From: Paramecium pentaurelia
Taxonomy: Eukaryota > Ciliophora > Oligohymenophorea > Peniculida > Parameciidae
DNA length: 64,000 bases
Direction: 5' to 3'
Assembly (NCBI GenBank): GCA_905183005.1
Contig: CAJJDO010000002.1
Coordinates: forward strand, 410,656-474,655
This document shows positions 48,869 through 60,555 of this stretch, one piece after another. Below the pieces are notes generated by a model. The model was not told where the DNA came from. It saw only the letters and a list, made by a program, of their open reading frames with translations, and ran no database searches. Numbering within the stretch: position 1 is the stretch's first letter; each line of letters opens with the position of its first letter. A program made the translations under genes and the position numbers.

Positions 48869-51800
48869 ATGAAATAAGATGACATTCAATCTCCTTAGTT
48901 GTGTGACAATTTTCCACCTAGACTTCCAAATCCAAGGAGATCAGCAATCTTCAAATAACAAAATGCTATTAGTCTAACAAAATTAGACACAAGACTATAA
49001 GAAAAGAATGACATGCTTGTTGCACAAATTTAAAAAATTGTTAAACATATGCCTTCTGATGATAAGTAACTTAAAGCAGAAAGACATATTTATGATGCTT
49101 ACTATTTGAGAACCATTCGTAATGATATTGATCTTGCAGATAAAGTAATTTTAAAATATCTTTGGATCATTGAAAATAGCAGAATTTGGAGTGGATATCT
49201 ATTAACATTAACAATCTTCTATCAAATTATCACTTTCTTTGAAAAACCTTATCCTGAATCTGACTTCTATGAAGCACCTGAAATTGGCAATATTGAATTG
49301 TTCATATTAATATTTCTTACTATTGACTTCGTAATAACTTTAATTTTGCTGGCAACTAAAAAAAATGATGGAGGATTCCAATTTAACACAAAAAGAATGA
49401 TAAAGATGTTGTTCTATTTAGTTTGTGTAACAGATTTCATAAATTGGAAGATTGATTAAAATCAAATCCGATTCAGTAGATTAATTAGACCAGCATTAAT
49501 GATATTTTATTCTAAAGATCTAAGACGAAATCTTAAGGGAATAGTCAAAGCAAGTAAAGATTTACTTTTATTATTATTACTTTATGTAATAATTATATCC
49601 ACATTTGCTTTTATTGGAATAAATTTAATTGGATAATTGGAAACTGTTGATTTAGAAACATAAGATTATGGAGACTTCTTCAAATTATTTAGTATGTTAT
49701 TTATGGCTGCTACTCTTGATTTCTATCCTGATATTATGATTCCTCCTATTTTCTAAGGTACTTTCTATGCTCTCTACTTTGTAATATATATCATACTCTT
49801 TTTGTTTCTATTTTAGCCAATTCCTTTAGCTGTTGTCTATGAAGGATTTCGTAAACATAGAATGTAGATTGCAATATAAGATATCATAAAATAAAAATCT
49901 GCTATGATGGCAAGTTTTATCTCATTGGATTCAAATGATGCAGGTTTCTTGACTGAAAATTAATTTAAGAAATTCTTAAAAACCTTTTATCATGATTAAT
50001 TAACAGATGATGAAGTAAAAGTCCTCTTCTCAGAAATAGACAAAGATTTCAAGTAATTTATAATTATCAAATAGTGATAAGATTTAATTCGATGAATTCA
50101 ATCAGTTACTCTATGTATTATAGAATAGTAAGAAAATTTCCTTACCAAGATCTAAACCACTTAAATGTTGGGAATCTCTAAGAAATTTTCTAAATAAACA
50201 TGGATTAAAGAAATTTATTGAATCTAATGTAATTATGATATAATAATAGATAAGTTTTTTGGTCTAATTATGTTCTTAGTTACAATAATAAATTGTGGAT
50301 TGATTATATCTGCATTTTTTATAGAAGATTTAAGTGTACTTGCCATATTTGATACTATTGATACAGTGTTTTTAGGAATCTTCATTTTTGAATGTCTAAT
50401 GAAAATAATAGCCTTAGGAATATATGACTTTTTTGTAGATGGTTGGTATTAATGTTTTATATTATCTGTAGGAATGTTTTTGATATTTCATTGATATTTT
50501 TATAGATATTGTTTGATTATATTTTATTCAGTTTTGTAACTGGAAATATTGTATAATCTATCAAAGCGAATAGGATTTTGAGAATTGCAAAAATCTAAAA
50601 GGTTTTTAGACTTTTTAGAGCCTTTAGATCAATAAAATTAGTTGGATATTTATTGAGAGGATTAGAAATATTTGCTCATGTGAAAAACTTATTATACAAG
50701 ATCATCATTTGTGTACCTCTTATTCTTAGATTAATTCTGCCTGTATAGATTGTTTTTTTTACATATTCTTGTATAGGGATTTATATTTATGGAGGAATTT
50801 AAACAGATGATTAGAATCCTTTTTCAAACAATTCATGTGATCCAAATGAATTTAGATTTTTATGGGGTTAATGTAAATATGCAGATTTTAATTCAATGGG
50901 TGGATCTTATTTAATGATGTTATAAGTATTTACAGCATCATCATGGGGACAATTAGTTTTTGAACTTTCCTTTGACACTAAGAATTTAGTGATCCCAATG
51001 ATTTTTATTGGTTCATTTGTTTTTCTCTCAATATTCTTATTAGCACTTATTGGAGGTTTAGTATGGGAAGTATTTACAGTAGTATCTAAGACATTATTTG
51101 AATAAGAGATGGAACAATTCAAACCAGAAGAGAGAGTGGCCTTTTAACTTAATTTTTAAGATGAAGCTTTGCTAGGTAGTAGTTTGGGAACTGAATATGA
51201 TATTCGAAATGGAACTTAATTAAGTAATGCTATTCAGTTACAAAAGAAAACTGCTATTCTTAATGATGATAACCCAGATATATTGGAATTTAGACCTAGG
51301 AATGTAGGTCTTAGAGTACATTAAGATGATAAATTGGATATACCTGTTGAATTGGATTTTCAAATTGAAACACAAATGTACAGTAAAGTACTAAGAGTAG
51401 GAATCAATCCAAATTAAGTAAGTAGGAAATTAAAACCTTAAGGTGATTTAGCTTAAATAGTTGAAGATGAATTATTAGAGATTTAGAAATTGTATTGTGA
51501 TTACTTTATTGATTATTAAGAATTTTTGGAAATCAAATTTATTAAAGAGTCTCATAATATTTATAATGTTACTACAGAATATGTAGTACATATTAGAAAT
51601 GAGATTAAGAAAGATGAAATGTTTAAAAGGAAACATGTAAATATTTCTAATCATGATTTACTAATTTAAAATGCTGTTTTAAGAGACACTAGTGAAATGT
51701 ATATTAAATAATAAGAAGATTAATATTTTAAAACTGAATATGGTTAAAAATTTGAATTAATTAAAGAACTTAAATTTTAAAGTAAATTTAAAGTTGAGAG

Positions 51801-52614
51801 TAAGATACTCTTCTCTTTAATGGGTATATTGAAATTTCCAAAACCTAATATTAAATATTTCTTTTAAATTTTATATTTGATAGAAAATTATTTTACTTAT
51901 TAATTGTTACCAGATTGTTCATTTTTTAAATTATTACATTAAATGGATGGAAAATGGTATATGATAAGTATTGAAGATAAGTAAATTGTATTTACTAAAA
52001 TTGGAGCTGGACCTTGGACACATGATAATTTATTGTTTGATTAAGGTTAAATGAGAATTTGTGAGAATTTGAAATTTATGAAAGAAATTAAGAATACTGA
52101 AGTGAAATCACATATAAGAGAATTTCATACCAGCATGAATAAAATGGCTAAATAATTCGAACTTGATATTACAAAAATAGATGTAAGGAGTACAATAGTA
52201 TTATATCAAATAAAAAATGAACGTTATGCTCCTCCTGATTCTGCTACTCCCAGAATGAATGGATAAAAACCAATCATTAGTCCAAGATATATGACAATGA
52301 GTGTTAAGAATGTTTAAGTAAGTCAGGTTAATGTGGAAGTGAATTCTTTTAATGAAGATGATAATCCAGAAGAGATATTTTAAATGGGTGCTAATGTTGA
52401 TGAATGTCATAGACATGTAAGTTAAACTATGATATTTGTTCTGTCAAAGATATAAGCATAAGAGAGTAGGATTGTATATTAAAATTAAGTAATGTTGGCT
52501 TAATTTGTCTTAGATTTGGCTGGAGTTATTAAGAACTATTCTGATAATTTCTTTTAATAATTAGAGGAATTATATTCTTTACGTAGTAAATAAAGAGGAG
52601 TAAAATAAAAATGA
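48869..52614 (+). CDS. Two-pore-channel-like cation channel with linker EF-hands
   Basis: A 1,223-aa channel; introns 50053-50074, 50229-50254 and 50446-50471. Domain I spans residues about 100-330, with pore segment LFMAATLDFYPDIMIPPIF, alignable to the TPC filter region. Residues about 350-430 hold an EF-hand pair (SLDSNDAGFLTENQFKKFL and EIDKDFNDKIQFDEFNQLL). Domain II (about 445-715) has an Arg/Lys-rich S4 (NRILRIAKIQKVFRLFRAF), pore SYLMMLQVFTASSWGQLV and S6 FLLALIGGLVWEVF. Two six-helix domains with EF-hands in the linker is the plan of plant TPC1, an endolysosomal/vacuolar Ca2+-regulated cation channel. A cytosolic tail of about 500 residues is unusual for TPCs and has no domain I recognise. 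Confidence 0.88.
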
Positions 52615-52950
52615 TAATTAATATATATATATATATAAAAAGTATATTGTGAGTTCTCTGGGTAGCTTGTTGAATTATTTATAGAATTCAACAGCGACAA
52701 ATCAAACATCAAATAATATCCCATTCCTACCCAATTGTTATATCAATGGATGTACAACAAAACCTCAGGAATGATTAATTGTTGTCCTTAATTTATTCTT
52801 TAATTTCCCTAAAATTATAAGCAAATTTTATATGGGTTTTTCACTCTTATTTTATATTCTGATAGAGTTTTGTCAGATCAATTTCAAATCGCCTTTTATC
52901 AAAATTGCATATATTTAAGTAATTGATTATATAATAAAATTTCATTCATT
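52615..52950. other. Intergenic region with a possible structured RNA
   Basis: 336 bp between same-strand genes. It begins with a TA run, then a stretch of relatively higher G+C (52650-52790) with nested inverted repeats, then AT-rich sequence up to the kinase ATG. No coding-like frame was seen. Confidence 0.5.
52655..52735. ncRNA. Candidate structured element
   Basis: An outer stem TGGGTAG (52659-52665) pairs with CTACCCA (52727-52733). Inside, TGTTGAATT (52668-52676) pairs with AATTCAACA (52685-52693) to form a 9-bp hairpin. The G+C content is above the local background. It could be a small RNA or the channel gene's 3' UTR structure. There is no match to a tRNA, snRNA or box C/D pattern that I can defend. 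Strand is unknown. Confidence 0.3.
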
Positions 52951-54071
52951 ATGAAAAGGTCAATTAAGTAGCCTGCTTCTTCCTCCTATCAATTTCTCGA
53001 TAAGTTAGGTGAAGGGTATTATTAATCATAAAGATAATAGTGCTTTCGGTTACATTTGGAAGGTCAAACACATTACTAGTGCTTAAATATTTGCTTGTAA
53101 GCTTGTCAAAAATTCTATGAGGAAGGAAAAAAAATTATTGTAAAGAGAAATACAAATCCTATAAATACTAAAAGGAAAAAAAGGTATTTGTATAATAAAG
53201 ACATGAAGGATTTACATAGTTGTTTGCATCTGGATCTGATTAACAAAATACATACTTTGTTATGAATCTAATGGGAGATAATTTAGAACAATATCGCCAA
53301 AAGCAAGGAAATTTCAATAAAATCTTACCTATTGGATTGGAGATCATCAAACTTTTGAAAGAACTCCATTCATTAGGAGTAATTCATCGTGATATAAAAC
53401 CAGAGAATTTTGTTATGCAAGATGGTAAAATAAATCTAATTGATTTTGGACTTTCAAAAAAATACATTATTGATGGTCATCATATTCATTACAAAGAAAA
53501 TAAAGGTATGATAGGAACTGCTCGATATGCATCCATTAATGCTTTAAAAGGTATAGAATAATCTAGAAGAGATGATTTAGAATCTTTAGGATATATGTTA
53601 ATATATTTGCATCAAGGTAATTTGCCTTGGTATTCTATTAATGATCAAGATAAAGAAATTAGATACTAAAAAATCAAAAAAATGAAAAAAGCTCTAAAAA
53701 TAGATAAATTTTTTGGTTTACCCATCCAATTAACAAGTTTTATGGAATATGTAAAAGGGTTAAAATTTGATGAAGATCCCAATTATGAATATTTGTTATC
53801 ACTATTCTCACAAGAGGAAACTGGAACTCGTTTGGGATTATAATATTTTCAACCAAAACCTGCTATTAGATTAAAATTTATTTAAATGTAAAGAACTAGT
53901 TTTCGTTCTCCTCCAAAAGAAATCAATTCCAGCAGAAAAGCCAGTTTTGAAGAATCTTCTTCAGCAGGATCTGACATTCAGGAAGAACTTCAAGAATCTA
54001 TCAAATTAAAAAATTTTATTGTTGGAATCAAACAACCAGCTGATAGTCCAATCTATGTTAAACAGAAGTGA
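52951..54071 (+). CDS. Casein kinase 1 family protein kinase
   Basis: A 356-aa kinase with introns 53016-53040 and 53184-53208. CK1 hallmarks: VIHRDIKPENF, LIDFGLSKKYI (DFG with the CK1-type context), GTARYASINALKGIEQSRRDDLESLGYML, which replaces the usual APE motif, and the FMEYVKGLKFDEDPNY region. The N-lobe is GEGSAFGYIWKVKH. The C-terminal 50 residues are Ser-rich, as in other CK1s, and may be autophosphorylated. CK1 kinases act constitutively on primed or acidic substrates in many pathways. The stop converges on the ATG8-like gene 38 bp away. Confidence 0.95.
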
Positions 54072-54109
54072 TTAATTAATATACTTAATTTTTTATTATT
54101 AATAAACTA

Positions 54110-54591
54110 TCAACAAGTTCCAAAAGTTTGTTGTTCACAATATTTTACATATAAAATTCCATCTTCTTCATTCTTATATTTTTCATATATCATGCCAATT
54201 GTCTATTCTAAAAATAATCTAATATATTAATACCTGATGATAATAAGTAATTATTGCAAAGTAAAAAATATGTGTATTTTTAAAAATCCTTATGAAAAAC
54301 AGACTGTAATTTCTTCTTCAAAATTGTGGAAATGTTTTCAACTGGATCATCTTTACTTAGACCAACCGCAAACCTATTTTTATCTATGAAATAGCATTAC
54401 ATTGGTTACTAAGGACCAGCACCAGCCCAATATTGTGTCATAAATCTATGTGGTTCAAAAACTAAAACAACTTAGGATTCATTATTATATTTCTTAGACA
54501 ATTCCTATCTTTAAACAAGAGTTTTTCTAGCAATAAATAATCTGTTGTTATCATTTTTTAATCCTAATTTGTAAGACAAGGAATTTTGCAT
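54110..54591 (-). CDS. ATG8: Divergent ATG8/GABARAP-like ubiquitin-fold protein
   Basis: A 151-aa protein with one intron (54208-54233). The C-terminal part matches ATG8: a DKNRFAV start of the ubiquitin fold, ISTILKKKLQ, then IGMIYEKYKNEEDGILYVKY and the terminal FGTC. A glycine two residues from the end is where ATG4 would cut before lipidation to phosphatidylethanolamine. The N-terminus has RQELSKKYNNESQVVLVFEP, like the ATG8 helix and first strand. It carries an insert of about 20 residues with MTQYWAGAGPQQP. ATG8 proteins drive autophagosome growth. The insert and low similarity suggest a specialised paralog rather than the main ATG8. Confidence 0.8.
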
Positions 54592-54658
54592 CTTAACTAT
54601 TTAATAGAAAATTGAGATTTTTGCATTTAAATAAATTATAGTTTATTAATATATGGAA

Positions 54659-57083
54659 TCAAATTTACAACTAGGAAGTTTAGAAATATTATGATTTCTT
54701 TTTAAAATCTTCATTGTGAATAATATGTTAAAATGCTTCTCGTAAAGTTCTTACAAAGACTGGTTTCTATACTACATGGAGCATTCCAACCTCAATACAT
54801 AAATCTAATGTTTCCCTATCATCATGAGCTGTACAACCTATTATTGGTACATAAGTCATTTCTAAATCAATCATCATTTATACTAATATTTTTGTAGCCT
54901 AATAAATAGATAATATAAATACTTCAATTCCTCCCATAATTGGCATATCTAAATCCATAAGAATCAATAAAATATTCTATTAATTTTCTTAAGCCATTTC
55001 AACAGCTTATTATCCATTAAATGCTTTAAGAAAATTTTTATATCCCATAGATTTCATCAATAAAATCAAAGTGTCATGGTTGAATGGTTCATCATCCACA
55101 ATCAAAATTAATTTATCTGTATCAATCAAACCTTTATTTATCAATGAAGAACATAAAGACTTTTAGTTTTTGTTTTTCCTTTACCATTTGTTATTATGAA
55201 TCTTATTTGTTAATGGTTAATTGGCTTAAGGTTCATCAATCACATTTAATGTATACAATTATATATTGGTATCTTTAGATGAGAATATAGATTTATTGGT
55301 TCCACAATTATTTTAAGAGCTCTTCATATTTTTTAAACTTCTTTATCTAAGCATAACTCCAACAGATTATATATCTTATTAACTTTCTACTGTCTTACTT
55401 TCTTTGATGTTAAGTTTAAATCTAAATTCTACACCTAATTCAGATTAAGCAACTTCTAAATGTTATTCTTAAGAACTTAAAATATTGATTAAATTATTTG
55501 TAATCTTCAATGACATTTTCAATTCCTTTTTAATTACTAAGTGTTATTTTTTGAATTGAAAATCACATTATTATTTAATCCATAAATTAATATTTTCAAT
55601 ATCCTCATCACTAAATCCATCTCCACTCCCATCAATACTAAAATATATTTCTGTACGTTCTTGATTAAAATTGATATTCAAATTTATTTAACCTCCAGAA
55701 GGTGTATGTCTATAAGAAAAATTCAAAATATTATATAATACTCTTTCCAATTTAATAACATCTGATATAATATAGAAACTAATCAATATTATCATAATTA
55801 TTACTTCTCAATTTTTTACAATGGAATCTAATCAACAAAGACTTAAAATAGGATTCTTTTATTTATACATTAAGATTCAATCAATTCTGATAATTATTAC
55901 AAAAATTATCTCATATATATCTTACTAGATTAAAATATAATCTTATCTGTCTGAGTACTTAAGAATTCCAATAAATCTGAAATTTAAAAATATTGCAATT
56001 TTGAATTAATATAAGCTGGTTTAATAAAATTCGATTTTGTTTAATTATCCACATCAATACTATTATAGGCTGAAGAAAGAAATCCCAATGTAGCATTTAA
56101 AGGAGTTTTTAATTTATGAGCAAAAAGATCAGTAAATGATTTTTTAAATTAATGAAACTTTTTTTTTGTTTATTTTATCATGAAGTTATCTATCTTCAAA
56201 AATGATAATATTTATAAATTTCCTTAATTTATGGATTTATGCATAACTACAAATTTTTATTTGATATTCTTTTAAGTATCTACTGAAGATGCTATATAAT
56301 GATTATAGTCATTGCTTTAAATTAATTCTTAACCATTTATAAATTCCAATAAAGAATAGCAATCTTGAAATACAAGTTATTATGATTTATTTGAATTTTA
56401 ATCAGGACTGCTTGTAAAATCTTAGTCCTAATAACATTTTATATAAAATTGAAGATGTTCATCCAATTAAGTATTTTAAGTTATTTATACATAAGAATTA
56501 ATTTCTAATTATATTTTGTTCTTTGGAGTAATGTCCCTATAATTTGAATCAAATATTTTAACAATCATTTGTTTCTTTAATTCTTGTAGAATTTCATTTT
56601 CAGCCATCTCAATAATGGAAATTTGACCATCCACTTATTTTAATTCATACAGTAAAAATGCAACACATTAAATGATTGATTAAAATTCTGAATAAACTAT
56701 GTTACCTTAATAAGAAAATGAAAATAATATTATGCTTAGTGTTACTAATACAGCTTTACTGTATTTTTGTAATTACACCTTATTAGTTTTATAAATTTGT
56801 AAAAGACAAAATGTTAGCCAGATGGATTGAGTACCATAATGTAAAAGCTGAATGACATTATAGCTGAATAGGATGAAGCAAGTTGAATCCTCATATTTTT
56901 TACATTTAACTATCAATATAAGTTATACTAATCATCAATATAAGTATTTTTACCAATTTATAGGGTAAATAGTAATGTTGAACATATCAAAATAGAGATT
57001 TAGCTCTCTAGTATGCCTTTAATTATGTCAGGAAGAATAAGGAAACCTAACATTAAGTGGAATTTTATGGTTTATTCAATCAT
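54659..57083 (-). CDS. Hybrid sensor histidine kinase 1
   Basis: A 782-aa protein; introns 56928-56953, 55779-55804 and 54899-54922. The N-terminus has three to four membrane helices (about residues 10-150). A linker precedes the HisKA H-box (FAHKLKTPLNATLGFL, phospho-His near residue 314). The ATPase domain has DGSGDGFSDEDIENI as its G1 box. A Ser/Lys linker leads to a receiver domain with VDDEPFNH, the phospho-acceptor in LILMDLDMPIMGG, the Thr in IIGCTAHD and the Lys in QKPV. All phosphorelay residues are present. The receiver intron (24 nt, no TGA) is at the same place as one in the tandem paralog. Ciliate histidine kinases of this kind lack known partners; no HPt gene is in the window. 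Confidence 0.93.
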
Positions 57084-57274
57084 ATTGGATAATAAAAAAT
57101 AAATGAAATTACAATATTTTCTGGCTAATAAAAATTATAATCATAACCTTTTATCCTTTTAATAAAATTATAATCACTTCTATTTTTTATGATAAAAATA
57201 TATATAATCACAAGCTTTTCCTTTAGGTTAATGAAAAATATAAACACAAAATATTTAAGAGATTCATAATTTTA

Positions 57275-59871
57275 TCATTTAATACTTGACGAAATTGCTT
57301 TGGATCCAAAAATAAAATTTTAAGATTTAACTTTGATTTCATTAATTCTCAAAAATGTTTCTTATAAACTCCTTATAAATACAGGTTTAGCAATGATACA
57401 TATCATGCCTGCCATAAGACATTCCTATTATGTATCTTTATCATCATGTGCAGTACATGCAACTATTGGTATATAATCAATTTCTCCATCTGACATCTAT
57501 TAGATAAGAATTTTGGTAGCCTAAATTTAATATATATATATATACTTTTATTCCTCCCATAATAGGCATATCTAGATCCATAAATATAATTTTTATAGAT
57601 TTATAATTTTTTTTTACTAATTCTATACATTATTAACCATGATAAGCACTTATAAAATTTTTGAATCCTAAACTTTTTAGCATTAATTTTAGAGTATCAT
57701 GATTAAATGGTTCATCATCAACTAACATAATCGTTTAATTCATGTCTTGTCTAATATCTATTGAATCTGTAACACGTTTGACATTGAAAGAGTGATCGAA
57801 AGCCATAGAAATAGTTAGTGATTTATCATTAATTTCCTTTTGAAACACAGATTTATGAAAAGGTAGGATACTTTGTTAGACAGGATGGTTTTTGAATAAA
57901 GTACTTTTAGGAGATGTTTAAGCCATTTAAGTACTTAATTAAAGTGGTTTATTTGCAAGTGGTTCTTCATCTATATCATATTCTTCTAACACTTTATCCC
58001 TACATAAAAAATAATATTAATACGATTATTAATTTTTATTGGTTGTAAATAATGAAATATGATTTGGTAAATGTTATTTAAGTGAACCAGAACTTTTTCT
58101 TTAGAAACTTAAATTTCTTTAACTGATTTCAAATGACTACTGAACATTTACTTATTTACAATTAAGACTAATAAAAAATTGATAACTTGCTCCTTCTTCT
58201 AAATCATGATTTATTTATAAGGAACACTGAAAATCACTAAGAAAATAAATTAATTTATTTGTAATTTATAATGTAAGGCTAAATTTGAATGTAGATCTTT
58301 TTACAATTGAATTTCGAAATCCATGAATACATTAATTTTATAATCTAGCAAAATTATTGATTTATTCAAATTATTCTTACTTAAATCCTTAAACATTATC
58401 ATTAATTTTAAATTAAACTTAATTATTTTCAGTCTATACATCTACATTTAATTAAATTTTGCCTTTAATTTATGTATGTCTATATGATTTATTCAATAAA
58501 TTAAATAGAATTCTTTCTAATCTTAATTAATCAGTTGTTAAATATATAGGTCTATCATATAATAAATTATATTAATATACCTATCATTCACATCAAATGG
58601 TTTAGAATTTACTGTAAAGATAACTTGAATCTATTTTGCTCTACATTATAATTCAATCATATCATAAATTAATTGTAAAGTCTTATGTAAATTGACCTTA
58701 CTCATTTTATATGTAACTAATTTTGCTGAATTTACATAATCTAAAATATCTTAAACTTAATAATATTGAATTTTTGAATTAATCAAAGCAGGCTTTAAAA
58801 ATCTTGTTTTTACTTATTCATCTATTGTATTGTTTTCTTATACAATAGCTTATAAGAATCCTAGAGTTGTATTAAGTGGAGTCTTCAATTTATGAGTAAA
58901 TATTTTGGATAAACTTATCTTAAATTTGTCTATATATTTGTTTTGCTTTGATGGTATTTTATCTTCTAAACTAACTAGTGCTACTAATGTATAAACTTTT
59001 TGAATTTATTTAAATTATTCTATATATAATCTATATTATTGTTTTTGTCCTGTTAATTCTTCAAATTCAGATGCTAAAATTACATTATTCTTCATTTATT
59101 GTTTATCCTTCTAATAAGATTCCAGAAATCCACCTAGAGTATCAAAAACAGAAGGTTTAGATGTCATTATTTGAGATTCTTAGACCATCTCTATTTATTA
59201 TTTAGTATAACATTTGATTTTGATATCCTTTTTAATTTAGGATTGTAATTTCTAATTTTCAGAACGAGATGAAAATAATGTTGCATTTGAATTTTAGATT
59301 TGTTCAGATGATATTAATTTTTCTCCATTAAGTTCATTTTAGTTTTAGTCAAAGGTGTAATATTTAACATTTTTAATGATCTATTTGAGTATCTTATTTT
59401 TAGTTTGCTTCTTAAGATTGGTGAAATTGTACTTTCTGTAAAGAAACATAATAATTAGAATCAATTATTCTAAAATTGTTTAAAGTATACTAATCTCTAC
59501 CATTGGTTGAACTTATGCACATGTGAAAGCAAATACAATTAATAAAATTACAAATTAAACTAGATGTTAGTCCATAGATATCGAAAATATATTAAACCAA
59601 ATAGAAGGTACTCCTCTTAAAACCAGTTGGAAACAGCTATAATATACTATGATGACTTGTTCAAATATTAGTTGTTTTCTATGACACTTGTACTTGTATA
59701 GCAAATAAACTTCATATATAAGCATCAACTTTACTTACTTAAGATCAAACCAAAGAGAATTGAATTAGATATGATTGTAAACATTTCTGACTTCTTTATA
59801 CCAAAAATCAAATTGATTAAGGAAATAAAGAACATTGTTTCATTTTAATTTCTAACAGAGCCCTGAGTCAT
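57275..59871 (-). CDS. Hybrid sensor histidine kinase 2 (tandem paralog)
   Basis: An 829-aa protein; introns 59710-59738, 58552-58580, 58000-58023 and 57521-57545. The start at 59871 is preferred over an internal ATG at 59575 because the spliced leader adds the membrane region homologous to the first one in paralog 1. H-box: FTHKLKTPLNTTLGFL, phospho-His near residue 317. The ATPase domain has lost the usual glycines: the place of the G1 box reads NDNVQGFKQEQF, so ATP binding may be weak. The receiver is intact (VDDEPFNH, FMDLDMPIMGG, VACTAHDD, AKPV). Same order and strand as paralog 1, 191 bp apart: a tandem duplication with uneven decay. Confidence 0.92.
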
Positions 59872-60071
59872 TATATATTATAAGTAAATTTAATAATAAC
59901 TTTTGAATGCCAATATTAATGATTGTACTCTCATAATAGACTAATTAACAATATCTTAAATTAAAAACAATATGTTAATTCAATCATTGATAATATAAAT
60001 ACCAACACTATCAATAATCTAGTAAATTATTGATGCATATAATATTAAATTAATATAAAAATATTTTATTA

Positions 60072-60555
60072 ATGTAATAAGTGGAACCAATTATAGCTAA
60101 GTTACGAATTGCAGATTTAGATGATTATGAACCATTAAAGAAATTCTTACCTAATGTATACTTATTTCTATCTATATTTTATAAATATAGCCAAATATCA
60201 AGTTATCACACATAGCCTTTGTAACATTATTGTTCTCAATCCTATGTACATTGATTGGAATTGCACCAAGAGTCTTAACTGGCTTAGTTGGAGCCTTGAT
60301 CCCATCCTTTTAAGCAATAAATAAATATTAAACAACAGGTAAAATATAATTAAAACCTAATTAGGCGAAATTTACACAAGTCTTCCTTATTTCATAATAT
60401 TTTCAACTTATTTGACCTTTCAAGGATGGATAATGTGGATCTTTTCATTCATACCATGTTTCGATACCATGTGTTTATTATTTGTGTTGGCTCTCCATCA
60501 CCCAGATGTACAATTATCTAATAAAATTTGGAATTTGTTGTAGAAAGTATTATGA
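60072..60555 (+). CDS. TB2/DP1/HVA22 (REEP)-like membrane protein
   Basis: A 140-aa protein with introns 60156-60190 and 60339-60364. A charged N-terminus (EPIIAKLRIADLDDYEPLKK) precedes hydrophobic segments IAFVTLLFSILCTLIGIAP and TGLVGALIPSFQAINKY, then YFIIFSTYLTFQGWIMWIF and FIPCFDTMCLLFVLALH. The 'PSFQAI' and 'WIFSFIPCFD' blocks resemble the P-Y-S-x-K-A-I and W-x-P-F-Y motifs of the REEP/Yop1 family, which bend ER tubules. Similarity is moderate, so the name is tentative. It is divergent from histidine kinase 2 (200 bp shared promoter region). Confidence 0.7.
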
